Position numbers and translations under genes: made by a program. Of a stretch of 64,000 bases of DNA, positions 12,785 through 23,778 are shown one piece after another. A model generated the notes under the pieces. That model did not search any database, was not told the origin of the DNA, and saw only the letters and a list, made by a program, of their open reading frames with translations. Source of the DNA: Uranotaenia lowii. Taxonomy: Eukaryota > Arthropoda > Insecta > Diptera > Culicidae. Position 1 is the first letter of the stretch. Each line of letters starts with the position of its first letter. The stretch spans positions 157,509,582 through 157,573,581 of the forward strand of contig NC_073692.1 in the NCBI RefSeq assembly GCF_029784155.1. The letters are read 5' to 3'.

Positions 12785-13284
12785 CTTTACTGTTTTGATT
12801 GAAAAACTTACAAAGGCTTGAAAATTTGTGTTGAATTGATTGATTTCGTTACTTCTGCATGCTCTCTCTCTTTAATACAACAAAGATCAAGTAATTTCAA
12901 TATCAGTTATTTACAACCTCAAAAGTAAGTTTCTAGAAAAATCGTTAAATGTTTCGATTTGGGTGAAATTACACAGAAAATGACAATTTAGTCTCTTTTG
13001 TTTGGAATATTTAAAAAAAGAAAGCAAAGTGTTTCTCCTAAACAACGTTACCCAATAATCGAGGTAATCTGTCCGGCTCATCAAAACCGTAGCAAAATAA
13101 TTAATTCGTAGTTTCTCAAAAATTGAACACAAATTTAAGTGATTATTTTCTATAAATTCTAAACATGATATTTGAATTGTATTATATAAAAAAGAATGAT
13201 TAGTGAAAAATGCAAAAAAAAATTATCTGATTGTGATACTCATTGAAATTATATTTTGAATTCTCCGAACGTTTCTATTGATAC
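12785..13284. other. AT-rich spacer
   Basis: No gene seen. The 73-codon minus frame at 12911-13132 has no recognisable domain. Confidence 0.4.
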
Positions 13285-14020
13285 ACTAAAGCATGTCTAT
13301 CCATCTTTTTTTCATATTCTGTAAAATATTTCTCCCTAAAGTTTCATATCACCGAGCATGCCATGAAAATATGTTTCATATAAAAAACGACAGTTAAAAT
13401 CTTTAAAAATACACCAGTTTCACTCTCTAGAGCCACCAGATAACACTTGTAACATATTCTGATATATTTATACATTCTCTACAGTAAATTATATTTTCTG
13501 AAAATTGTAAAAAAGCACTCACAGCAGCATCTTATTTCTAAATTAAATAAATATTTAATTATTTTATACAAACTTCGGTGAAGTGGTTAGCTGATTTTTG
13601 TGAAAATTTGAAAGGATTTGAGTGTTTATATATGCAAGGTTGTGTAAAGATTCGATATCTCACATATACCATGAAATATCGCTTTAAAAATACCATAAGC
13701 CAATTTCATGTAATCTCCAAAAAAAATTTTGTAAATATATGATTTAAAAATACCCAAGCGTTTCCTAGATAATTTGATTTTAGATTGTGTTGTTTCCAAA
13801 CAACACTATGCATTACAGGGTTTTAAACCTAATCGAAATTCATTTGATAAGTAAAATTGAATCTTTAAAATTTTGGTTTCTTTAAGATTGTTTATAATTT
13901 TCAGTGGCAGGCTTGGCGGAATGAAATCTAGAGAGAATTTTATTTTTTATAGAAATATGAAAAAAGGTAGATAGACAGGTATTAGAGCGCCAATAGGAGA
14001 AAGCTTGATAGGTGTTGAAA
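13285..14020. repeat. Dispersed repeat, copy 2, with an inverted end module
   Basis: 13410-14015 repeats the modules seen at 7470-8225: CACTCTCTAGAGCCACCAG at the left and GGTAGATAGACAGGTATTAG then AGAAAGCTTGATAGG at the right. Just before it, 13290-13375 is an inverted version of the right module (TGTCTATCCATC, then GAGCATGCCATGAAAAT). The family is non-coding and unclassified. Confidence 0.45.
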
Positions 14021-14165
14021 TTTTAGGCTAGAGGGCATGTTGATGAAAAGATTGCTTGCTTGACTTATTCGTAAACCAAGTAAAAAAAATTAACTGAGAA
14101 CTTGAGATGTACCGAATAGTGGTATTCGGCGAACGGCCGAATACCGAATATTGACCTTTTCAACT

Positions 14166-14232
14166 ATTCGGCCAAACGAATATTCGGCCAAACGAATATT
14201 CGGCCAAACGAATATTCGGCCAAACGAATATT
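14166..14232. repeat. 16-bp tandem repeat near hAT end, 4 copies
   Basis: CGGCCAAACGAATATT recurs at 14169, 14185, 14201 and 14217 with no mismatch. It is a subterminal array, as often seen in hAT elements where transposase binds. The inverted relative at 56628-56660 has a single GTTTGGCCGAAT unit, so the array expanded in this copy. Confidence 0.9.
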
Positions 14233-14479
14233 CGGCCGAATATTCGGTCGAATATTCTATTGAGTTTTCAATGAAAAAACCTTTAGCGATTGATTCAATG
14301 CTTTCTATTTCTTCCATATTAATGCCCCTCATGTTTTTCAGTCGATTATGTTCAACCAGATGATATTATCGGATGATGTATTACAAGATATTTTTTAAGT
14401 AGGGGTCTTTCTGATTTTTTAAATGTCACCAATAACTGAAAAGACATCAGATGACTAGTCGCTTTGTTACCGTAGACTA

Positions 14480-15880
14480 ATTTAAAGATGAACGAAAGTT
14501 TAGCACCACTGGAAAATCATCAAGAAACTGTATATCTAAATTATGGCTAGTCGAACGTTGGGCCATTACAACGTTAAGCCATTCAAACGTAGAGCCACCC
14601 ACCGTCATCGAAAACTGTCAAAAGAACTTCCGCTGAAAAAAGATCGAGAGTCAAACGAGTGTGGATGTTGTATGCGGCTTATTTTCGGAAACTTTAATTT
14701 GATACCTCGAAGTGCCAGTGACATTAAGACTGTCCGCAAAACGAAGGGTTTTCAACATAGTCGCCGTTCTAGCTCAACGGAGTTGCATGAGGTGTGACTG
14801 ACAAGCTCTTTCACCAAGGAAACGCAGAAGGTAAGGCGAAGACTCAGTTCCTCAGGTGGAATTCGCCAAAAACTAAAATTATTATACCTCCAGCCAAGGC
14901 TTGACGCGTCTATCATCTACATCTCCAGGCAGTTGAAATCCGGGGACAGACCGATCACCTTCACCTAAGAGGCAAAGAAAACCGACTCACGCTACACCCT
15001 ACAGCTTGTATAAATCTTCCGACAGAACGATCACGATCATCGAGAGAGCAAGGAAGGCCCTACTCGCCCGGCACCCAGTAGCAGGGAGTGAAAGTCCAAC
15101 ACCAGATCGATCACGATAATCAAAAGACGAGGAAGGTTCGACTCAAGCGACAATCCACATCTTCGGGAAGTAGATATCCTTCAACAGAACGATCGCAGTT
15201 GCATCCATAGCACACAAGAAGAAGTGGATCGAAAAAAGAAAATCCGGCACTACAGAAGTGCATCTCCACTGTTAGGCGTGACATCGGAGCGATTCCAGTT
15301 AGAAGCACCACTACAACGGCAAAGCCCTCCTGAGAGGGCTTTTGTATAGGTGCCGACTCTACAGTGGAACCGAATCCAACACCACCATTAAAAGTATAGC
15401 AGCCGAGTTTTCCCGATAACTATTTGCATGACGGGTAGTGTGCGTGGTTGGATACGCCAAACGAGAAAAGTGTGTCTCCCAAATCTCTCTCCGTTCAGCT
15501 TGGTGTGCGTACTCGAGTTAGCAAGTGTTGTCGGATCCATTCAGGGTGAGACTCTCTGTGAAATAGACAGCGTACATAAATCCAATAGGAATTGGATTGG
15601 ACTGATTGAAGGGATCCAGCTGGAGAGGTTGCGCATGTAAACAAGACTTGCATGCGGGAAGTACTAGCACATGGTGTTGCATGAGTACTAGTGAGGTGGT
15701 GAAACAGCTGATTGGAAAGCTCTCCCAGCCAGCTTAAGCAGGAGTACGCAAACGAGGCCTTGCATGAAGGAGGTACCAGAAGGCGGCAGTGCGTGCATGT
15801 GAAGGACAGTTTGCATCAGCTGATACTGGAGGAATCCCGGGGCCCCGTCGAGTGGCGTAACTAGGAGCAGTTTAAAGGCA
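14480..15880. other. GC-rich interior of the hAT element, origin unknown
   Basis: Base composition changes sharply from the AT-rich flanks. Open frames are short (14543-14797 plus, 15120-15311 minus, 15428-15640 plus) and broken, with no domain I recognise. A strong hairpin AAAGCCCTC-CTGA-GAGGGCTTT sits near 15324-15345. Repeated words such as CGATCACGATNAT and GTACTAGCACATG/GAGTACTAGTG occur. It could be captured host sequence, a nested insertion or the remains of an older autonomous core. Confidence 0.4.
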
Positions 15881-15995
15881 TGTCTTAGCTTTAAGAATAC
15901 TTAGATTTTAAGCCGAAATTTTGATGAAAACTTTATGATTTTGATTTCGCTTTTGTGCAATAATATAAAGAGCATGATATTGAATATTTATGAGC

Positions 15996-16364
15996 TTATT
16001 TGAATTTTGATTGCACCACTTTCTTGAGCTTGCAATCATTGAGAAGTGCAATACGCACGAGAACATAATTATTGCTTGAATTTTCATTAGTTGGTCGATT
16101 GTTACGAAATATTTTGCCTTTTGAATCAGTAATAAGAGGTACAGTTACAGCTTCTAGGGCGTTTATAACCAAAGAGATTGCGTTCCTGTGAAACATGTCG
16201 AAACAGGTGCCAAGTAGTTTGAAATTGCTTCTCTGATATTGAATTAGACGAAGGTCGAATTTGAGCAAGACAGCTTTGAAAAAGTTGTTGAAAAGATAGA
16301 TGATCTTCAAACTTAAGCAAACCATACTTTCAACTACACGTATCCAGACGGTTAGGTTAGGCAT
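15996..16364 (-). pseudogene. Possible hAT transposase remnant
   Basis: A 122-codon minus frame, partly conserved as DNA with 56200-56450 (plus) in the second hAT copy. The two copies share stretches around ACAGGTGCCAAG and TTCTAGG(G/A)CGTTTAT but keep no common long frame. That pattern fits decayed transposase or non-coding internal sequence. No catalytic residues or BED/dimerisation motif can be placed, so the assignment rests on location only. Confidence 0.3.
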
Positions 16365-16893
16365 TCAGAACGATTTTTGAAAAAAAAAAAATAATAAAAA
16401 CGGGCAAAATTTATGTATTTATTGAAATTTTTGAAAAATTGAACAAAAAATCTAAATAATTTTAAAGAAGAATTTGAGTTTTTTATTTGATTAAGCAAAT
16501 AATCTGAATAATACCAAGCAAAACTCGGGAAGTACTAAACAATATCTAGATTCCGGCCAGATTGGACTTATCCGGATTCTTTACTGGATTTATGAGCAAG
16601 CCTGAATGTATCCAGAAAATCTGGAATAAACTATAATCAAAGTATAAAGCGATACTGTTCCGCATTCTCCTGTGCGATCTAGAGAGTAGAGATGTACCGA
16701 ATATTCGGCCAACCGAATATTCGGTACATCTCTACTGAGAACTATTAAAGAGTTTGTAGCTACTTTGAAGCCCTCTGGAGCCCCTTGTTTTTCACGATAA
16801 TTATTGTAAAGTTACTCACAAAACTGAAGATTCATGTGCATGATGGTTGGGTTTCAAGGTATTCAAATGAAAAGATTTTATTTTTGCCATTCG

Positions 16894-17313
16894 TATGTTT
16901 GTATGTTGATCATCCACCATGGGTTCACGGGTTCACCGCAGTTTTTGCCTAAGTATGTGCTCACATGAATTCTTAGATTATTAAATTTGACAAAGCTCCA
17001 ATACAGTGCGTAAAACATACCCGGACACCATGCCTTCGTATGAACTGTTATGCAGTGAATGAATTGGTGTGTTGAAGTAGGTATATTTTGGAAGAAGGGA
17101 TAGTTTACTTACATGTATTCCGACATCCATGTATAAACCTGGTCTGCTGGCAACTAATTAAACATTCTTATTTTATAGTCAGTTATAAGTTGTCGGCCAC
17201 TTATGGGATTCGAATCCAAAAGTTTTATTGCCGATACCGGGAATAGAATCCAGTACGCCTTGCAAACCAAAGCCAGACTCGCGCCAGCCTATCCGCTAGA
17301 CCACATCGGTGCT
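16894..17313 (-). mobile_element. tRNA-derived SINE (minus strand)
   Basis: Read on the minus strand, the 5' part (17312-17231) looks like a tRNA: CACCGATGTGGTCTAGCGGA (A-box region) and, about 60 nt later, a B-box-like GATTCTATTCCCGG. The 3' part (17177-16894) is shared with 25795-26098 and ends in a TATG-type tail. A short CATTCG repeat flanks it (16888-16893, 17314-17319). The shared 3' part implies mobilisation by the same machinery as the 25.8-kb element. Confidence 0.6.
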
Positions 17314-17319
17314 CATTCG

Positions 17320-18050
17320 ATTTGATTTTAGAAATCGTTCAAAAATAATGCCCAAGGAAAGTTTAGTTGATTACGATATCAATTCTTAAAGAAAATGATG
17401 TAAGGATAGGCAATGCAGAAAGAGATTGAATTACTTCATTTTTTTGGTTCAAACTTATCTTATGATGAAAAACGGAGGTCTACATTTTTAATCCGTACAA
17501 AAGATTTAAGGACTGATTTCCATCAAATTGGAAGCACTGAACCTAAATCTGCAATATATTTCTCTAATCAGGTCTAGTTTCCACGATTAAATGGATGATT
17601 GAATAAAAATTAAAAATTCACTTGATAAAAAACATCGGAAGAATGTTCCAGTTTTTCTTCCCTTTTCTTTGTGCTTTCTAAGTTTAATTAATTTTACGTA
17701 GTAATAAATTTTTTTATATCGATTTTCCTTCATCAACATCCAATGCATAACTGAGTTCGTACAAGTGTAACTTTTCTGAACCCCAGTGTTTTCATTCCTT
17801 TTTCCATATTGTTCAGATGGACAAAGGGGTCTATCGAGCCGATGGGCATTTATAGAAATCAAATAAAAACGGTTCAATGTTCCTTGTGTCTATAGAAAGT
17901 TGGGATTACATTGTTTTATGACTTCCTTTTATTTTTTTATCCAAACAAATTGGACTGTTTAAGCGCTGAACCTATTTGTTCGTGTTGCTAATTGCTTATC
18001 ATAGCATCATTCGAGGTGAAATGTTTTTACAGAACAATATTAGAAAATCT
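17320..18050. other. AT-rich spacer
   Basis: No gene or mobile element recognised. The 96-codon minus frame at 17587-17877 has no known domain and poor codon character. Confidence 0.4.
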
Positions 18051-18067
18051 TCAGAATCCAAAATTTT

Positions 18068-18251
18068 GGGGGCTTGTGATATAGCAGAGTTGGCAAGTCT
18101 GTTGTCTCCTGAGCCGATGTCCGCGAGTTCGAGCCCAAGTACACAGTAGTACTGGATAAGTTTTTCAATAACGATCCACCAACTGCAACGTTGATAAAGT
18201 CGCGAATGCCATAAAGACGGTAAAATGACTATAATCGAAACAAAAAAAAAA
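18068..18251 (+). mobile_element. tRNA-derived SINE with poly(A) tail
   Basis: Contains the Pol III A-box region GATATAGCAGAGTTGGCAAG and a good B box GAGTTCGAGCC at tRNA-like spacing, then a tRNA-unrelated body and a poly(A) tract at 18241-18250. Near-identical 12-bp flanks AGAATC(C/A)AAAAT (18053-18064, 18252-18263) look like a target duplication with one change. Confidence 0.7.
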
Positions 18252-18263
18252 TAGAATCAAAAA

Positions 18264-19504
18264 TCAATTTTTATTTTATATACAATATGTTGGATTAGAA
18301 ACACAAATTATTTAGTCGGACTACTCATAAATCGTTTCAAGAGGATTAAAGCAATTTAGTGTCTCAGATCATCATCAATGGCAGGCGGTTTTGAATAATT
18401 GAATCCTCCACTGGCTAAACATCAAACAATCCAAACAGGAATCCAATTCAATTATAACACCTATTTATTTCATTTGTATGCGTAGAAGGACCATTTCACG
18501 TCCACGCGAAGGCTTTACAATCCTATAGCCTATTTGTATTCTGCTGATTTATTGCCATCCGCCTAGCGCCTAGAGGACTAAACCTATACGTATGGATATA
18601 TGTACGTATAAACCAAGCTCATTCAGGACCATCGTCGTTCGTCGTCATTCGTCGGCCACATTTCTGCGTCAGAAAGGCACACGAAAGCAACACGCAGATT
18701 ATACGCTTTGGTAGTTTTCCAGCCTGGTGCGGTCGACTTCCGTTTTCCGCAAAGCTTACGACGAAGACATTAACCGTTTCGCAACCGCATCTCGGGCAAC
18801 GCGAAGGGAAAGAAACGAAAAAAAAATGTGGGAAAAAAGGAATCCAATTATACCCACCGAAATGAACATATTTTCACGTTCGTTAACGAGCATCGGACCA
18901 TTTCGCCAACAACGATACCCACAATCGTTAACCCTTCATTATTGTTGGCGCATAAATTGGGACAAAAATTCGATGCTTCCGGCGGCGTTTTGATTCCGGG
19001 TTTTATCTGCTTGCGTCTAGAGAAAGGAATGGTTCAATTTCAGGAATTCCATGGAACCTGATACACTTTAAAATTATTTGACGACGATAGGGGCAACGAT
19101 TGTGTTCCGGTAACGTTGTCACAATCTGATGGTATGCGTTGGGTACTATCAGATGAGAAGAATGCTGAATGGCACCGATTCACGTAGCATAGGTAAACAG
19201 ATGTTACATTCGATCTGGGGATATTGAAATGGAAAACTAAATAGAACTTAAGACATTTGATTTCATCAGATTGACATTGATTTCAGAAAATTCAAAAAGC
19301 ATGTTGAATACCGAATTTTAATCGCTTCTGTCGTGAAAATACATACAGTTAATATCGCATTTTATTTTAAGAATCCAAATTCAGATTGCAAAACAATAAG
19401 TCCAAATATAATATTTGAAACATTGACTGAAAAAAAAAATAAAAATCAAGGTAAAAAAATATCATTTCTTATTAAGGATTTGACACTGTTAAAACCTGCA
19501 TTTT
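18264..19504. other. Gene-free stretch with a GC-richer island
   Basis: 18600-19060 is GC-richer and non-repetitive, with CGTCGTTCGTCGTCATTCGT near its start, and two overlapping open frames (18727-18993, 18828-19061) with no recognised domain. Such islands in insect intergenic DNA are often host regulatory or untranslated sequence. Beyond it the DNA is AT-rich. Confidence 0.4.
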
Positions 19505-19703
19505 AAATCTAAGTTCATTCACTTCCATCTGTACCGTTGAGCCGTCAACACGTACGCCGGAGCATCGTATCGTTGCTGTGTACCTGCAGGAACACTTTTC
19601 ATTATTTATTTTTTCCTTACCTGTTTTTCAAACAGCACTTTTCAGTGCTAAAATTAAATTATTTTCATTTTCTTTTATTCATATTTTCTCTTTTCTTTCC
19701 AGC

Positions 19704-21134
19704 ATGGGGAAGTCATCGGCCGGCTCAAGGGCCGGGAGAAAACGGATTGCCGAACCTAATTCAGGTCCATCGCCCAAAAAAGTTGAAATTTCCAATTCAT
19801 TCGATGTCCTTCATAACATCGGTGATGAGGAAATATTCATATTTAATTCTGATAAGAGTACTAAGAAACCTTCTTCTTCTTATACTCTTAAAAACGAAAA
19901 GATTCCACCAATAACGGTCACGATTCCTGACTTCAATGCCTTTCGAAAAGAAATCGTCACTTCCGTCAAGGATGTGAAGATTTCTTTTCAGATCGGTCGA
20001 AGGGGAACTGCTCGTATATTGGCGGAATCTTTTAATGATTTTCAAAAGGTTTTAAATTATTTGAATAATAAAAAACACCAATTTTTCACGTACGACACTA
20101 GAAGTGATCGTCCATTTAAAGTTGTACTTCGTGGTCTCACTGGCGATCAGACACCGGATGAGATCACAGCTGAATTAAATTCTTTGTTAGGTTTTTCTCC
20201 AATTCAAGTAATTCAAATGAGGAAAAGAACCAACACGAATAATACCAGTAGTGTTGGTTTTGCTCCTGAACTTTATTTGATCCATTTTAAAAAGGATCAG
20301 GTTAATAATTTGCAAATTCTTGAAAAGGCTCGTCTTATGTTTCATTGTCGAGTCAAATTCGAACCTTTTCGTAAATCTTCTACCAATTTTCTTCAAAATA
20401 TTACGCAATGTCGTCGTTGTCAAGCTTTTTGTCATGGCACTAAAAATTGTAGAATGAATGCCAGATGCATGTTTTGCGGCTCATTCGATCATGAAAAATC
20501 TAAATGCCTTTTTGGTGGTGATAAGCCAAAAACAGAATTTTTTAAGTGTGCGAATTGCGCAGGTAATCATTCCTCGAATTCTCTAGATTGTCCCGTTAGG
20601 GCAAAAATTGTTGCTTCTAGGAAAAACCCCAAAGTTTCCAGAAAAGTTTCTTCTCCTCCTTCCTCTTTTTCGTCTACACACGTCAGACCGGCAAACAACC
20701 TGCCTGTTCGCAGTCAGCCTCGGCCTACATTGGAATCACGGCTGGGTAATACCCGAAGTGATTTTAATGTTACCTGGGCTGATTCTGCGCCACAGCCTCG
20801 TTGTTTATCGTTCTCAGAGGTGGTTGAAAATGGGTTGCCTTCTTCAGGTTTAACTAATAAAAATGGGAAAAAACCAAGTCTCAACGTTCATGCGAAGGCT
20901 TGGGAAAATCCCCGAAATTCAAATACTTTCTCTTCTCCTTCCTTTTCTGATCCTAACAATTTTGTTGATTTGGGTGAGATTACTGAGGAAAAATTAAAAT
21001 TTTTGCATCAAAATTTAATGGAAATGATGCAACTTATGTTGAAAGCAAATTCAATGTTTGAAGCTTTCCAAACTTCTTTTAATTATGCTAACAAAATTAT
21101 TATGACTTTACGATTCCCTCATGGATCCAAATAG
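19704..21134 (+). CDS. Jockey LINE ORF1, gag-like nucleic-acid-binding protein
   Basis: A 476-residue undamaged frame. The chosen start is the ATG before GKSSAGSRAGRK; the frame is open further upstream but that part is T-rich UTR. The protein binds element RNA and forms the ribonucleoprotein. A basic N-terminus precedes a central region (FKVVLRGLTGDQTPDEI) of the kind placed before the knuckles in Jockey ORF1, probably RRM-like. Three Cys/His knuckles follow: CRRCQAFCHGTKNC, CMFCGSFDHEKSKC and CANCAGNHSSNSLDC. The C-terminal part is Ser/Pro-rich and ends with a helical stretch (EEKLKFLHQNLMEMMQL). The stop lies 14 nt inside ORF2. Confidence 0.92.
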   Translation: MGKSSAGSRAGRKRIAEPNSGPSPKKVEISNSFDVLHNIGDEEIFIFNSDKSTKKPSSSYTLKNEKIPPITVTIPDFNAFRKEIVTSVKDVKISFQIGRRGTARILAESFNDFQKVLNYLNNKKHQFFTYDTRSDRPFKVVLRGLTGDQTPDEITAELNSLLGFSPIQVIQMRKRTNTNNTSSVGFAPELYLIHFKKDQVNNLQILEKARLMFHCRVKFEPFRKSSTNFLQNITQCRRCQAFCHGTKNCRMNARCMFCGSFDHEKSKCLFGGDKPKTEFFKCANCAGNHSSNSLDCPVRAKIVASRKNPKVSRKVSSPPSSFSSTHVRPANNLPVRSQPRPTLESRLGNTRSDFNVTWADSAPQPRCLSFSEVVENGLPSSGLTNKNGKKPSLNVHAKAWENPRNSNTFSSPSFSDPNNFVDLGEITEEKLKFLHQNLMEMMQLMLKANSMFEAFQTSFNYANKIIMTLRFPHGSK

Positions 21135-23778
21135 ATGTTTAAATATTATGAATTGGAACGCTAGATCTTTGCTGGCTAACCAAGATGAATTCTTTTTATT
21201 TTTGAAAACTCAAAACATACATATTGCTGCCATCACTGAAACTTTTTAAAAGCCAGACAATAACTTGAAAAGCAATGCTTTCTTTAAAATTTTGCGAAAT
21301 GATCGACTTGATCGACAAGGTGGGGGTGTAGCTATTGTCATCAATAGTCGTCTCAAATTTAGACTTCTTCCTTCTTTCAATACAAAAGTCTTAGAAACAA
21401 TTGGAATTGAATTAGAAACTTCTATGGGGAAAATTATAATTGTTGCCGCATATTTGCCTTTCCAATGCAGCGGTGAACAGAAAAATTTTTTGAAGGGAGA
21501 TTTACAAAAACTCACGAGAAATAAATATAATTTTTTTTATTATTGGTGACTTTAATGCAAAACACCGATCTTGGAATAATATTTCATCAAATTCAAATGG
21601 GAATATTTTATTTAATGACTGCTCTTCCAGCTTATTATACTGTTGAATATCCTAATGGACATACTTGTTTCTCTTCAATTAGAAATTCCTCCACAATTGA
21701 TTTGGTTCTAACGGATTTAGGCGAGCATTGTAGTCAATTAGTTACTCATGCGGACCTCGATTCAGACCACCTTCCAGTAACATTTTCTTTATCCCAAAGT
21801 CCCATTGAAAACCCTTTAAAATCAACTTTTAACTTTCAAAAGGCTAACTGGGAGCGATATATGAATTTTATTGAACGTAATTTGAATGTAAACGTTCCAC
21901 TGAATTCAATAGAAGATATTGATTTGGCTGTAGAAAATTTGACAACTTCAATAGTCAATGCTAAAGCCGCTTCAATACCCAAAATTAAACATAAATTTAA
22001 TCAACCTTTAATTGATGATGATCTTCAGTTTTTGATACGACTGAAAAACATTCGTCGACGCCAATATCAACGTACTAGGGATCCTTATTTGAAATTAATT
22101 TATTGCGACCTTCAAAAAGAGATCAAACGTCGTTTAAATTTCATTCGTAATGAAAATTTTGCTAAAGCAGTAGAGGACATAAAACCCTACTCAAAGCCAT
22201 TTTGGAAATTAACTAAAATTCTGAAAAAGCCCCAGAAGCCAATTCCTACTTTGAAAGACGGGGATAAACTTCTTTTAACGAATGCAGAAAAAGCTCAAAA
22301 ATTAGCCCAACAATTTGAGTCTGCTCATGATTTTAATTTAAACGTTGTAAGTCCAATTGATGCTCAAATTTCCCTTGAATTTGATGATATTCTATCTAAA
22401 CAAAATGTATTTGAAAGTTCTTATGAGACAAATATTGATGAACTTAAATTGATTTGCAAAAAATTTAAAAATATGAAAGCCCCAGGGGAAGATGGGATTT
22501 TCTATATTCTTATTAAAAAGTTGCCTGAAAGCACTTTAAATTTTTTAGTTAAAATCTTCAATAAATGTTTTCACTTGGCTTATTTTCCAAATAAATGGAA
22601 AAATGCCAAAGTAACTCCAATTTTAAAACCTGGAAAAAGTGCTTCAGAGCCTTCAAGTTATCGACCAATTAGTTTGCTCCCTTCTTTAAGTAAACTATTT
22701 GAGAGAGTTATTTTGAATAGAATGATGATTCACAATAATCAGAATTCTATTTTCCCTGATGAACAATTTGGTTTTCGTCATGGACATTCTACTACACATC
22801 AACTTTTGAGTGTAACTAATATGATTAACGCTAGCAAATCTGAAGGATATTCAACTGGTGTTGCTCTTCTTGATATATAAAGCTTTTGACAGTGTTTGGC
22901 ACAAAGGTTTAGTAGCTAAATTAGCTCGATTTGATTTTCCTGTATATCTCACCAAAATTATTCAAAATTATTTGACTAGCCGAACCTTACAAGTAAGCTA
23001 TCAAAATTCATGCTCTGAAAGGACACCCATTAGAGCTGGTGTCCCTCAGGGCAGTATACTTGGGCCAATCTTATACAATATTTTTACTTCTGATCTTCCT
23101 GATGTACCAGAAGGAAAAGGTAGAAGATTATTTGCTGATGATACTTTGCTTTCAGCCAAAGGTCGAAATTTACGGGTGGTACGCAGTAGATTGCAACAAA
23201 ATTTAAATTCCTTTTTGAATTACTTGAAAATGTGGAAAATTTCTCCTAACGCTTCCAAAACTCAACTTATTTTATTTCCCCATAAGCCAAGAGCTCAATT
23301 TTTAAAACCTAATGAAAATCATTCCATAACTTTTAATGGGGTTTCATTAGAATGGTCTGATCACGTGAAGTACCTGGGACTTACACTTGATCGGAATCTT
23401 ACTTTTAAAAATCACATTGAAGATATTCAATCTAAATGTAATAAATACACTAAATCTCTTTATTCTCTCATCAACAGGAAATCCAGGTTGTGTCTGCGAA
23501 ATAAGATGTTAATCTACAAACAGGTATTCCGACCAGCGATAATGTATGCAGTCCCGATTTGGTCTAGCTGCTGCGCGACGAGGAAGAAAGCCATCCAGAG
23601 GATTCAGAACAAGGTTCTGAAAATGATTTTGCGGCTTCCACCTTGGCACAGCACCGAAGATCTTCACCGGATTGCAGGCATTGAATCGATCGAAGAGATG
23701 GCCAACAAAATCATCTTCAACTTCAGAGGCAAATCGATGCAGTCTTCCATCGCAGAGATTCGTTCTCTCTATAATTAG
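21121..23778 (+). pseudogene. Jockey LINE ORF2 (endonuclease + reverse transcriptase), disrupted
   Basis: Begins at ATG 21121, overlapping ORF1 by 14 nt. Endonuclease pieces: NWNARSLL, AAITET, GGGVAIVINSRL, IGDFNAKH, SDHLPV. Reverse transcriptase: KAPGEDGI, SYRPISLLPSLSKLFERVI, QFGFRHGHSTTHQL, KAFDSVWH, GVPQGSILGPILYN, RLFADDTLL, VKYLGLTLD. Lesions: TAA at 21247 just after ITETF; a frame change at the T-run 21531-21538; another near 21640; and a deletion/frame change near 22875 inside the first catalytic Asp motif. Codon choice is AT-rich until about 23475, then suddenly GC-richer to the stop, which is unusual within one ORF. Confidence 0.92.

Larger units (their letters stand above)
14102..16734. 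mobile_element. hAT-superfamily DNA transposon (decayed, with GC-rich interior)
   Basis: An exact 8-bp direct repeat CTGAGAAC flanks it (14094-14101 and 16735-16742), as expected for hAT. Ends: left TTGAGATGTACCGAATA; right reversed TAGAGATGTACCGAATATT. Next to the left end are four exact copies of a 16-bp unit built on ATTCGGCCAAACG. The right quarter has a damaged minus-strand frame (15996-16364). The middle (about 14480-15880) is much richer in G+C. A shorter inverted relative lies at 55540-56727 and shares the outer parts but lacks about 1.7 kb of the middle. Confidence 0.85.

Noticed and set aside
14090..14363. Open frames with repeated EYS/NEYSAKRIF peptides
   Set aside because: They translate the 16-bp hAT subterminal repeats and CGAATATTCGG words; same for 56480-56812 and 56568-56759.
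15324..15345. Hairpin that might be a histone-type 3' stem-loop
   Set aside because: The stem is too long, the loop is CTGA rather than the histone tetraloop, and no histone protein can be read upstream.
17231..17312. Genuine tRNA gene on the minus strand
   Set aside because: The A- and B-box regions are tRNA-like, but the B box is degenerate, the stems do not close well, and the sequence continues into a SINE body shared with 25.8-26.1 kb.
19537..19703. Longer Jockey ORF1 start upstream of MGKSS
   Set aside because: The extension is a T-rich 5' UTR giving a Phe/Ser-rich peptide unlike Jockey ORF1 starts.
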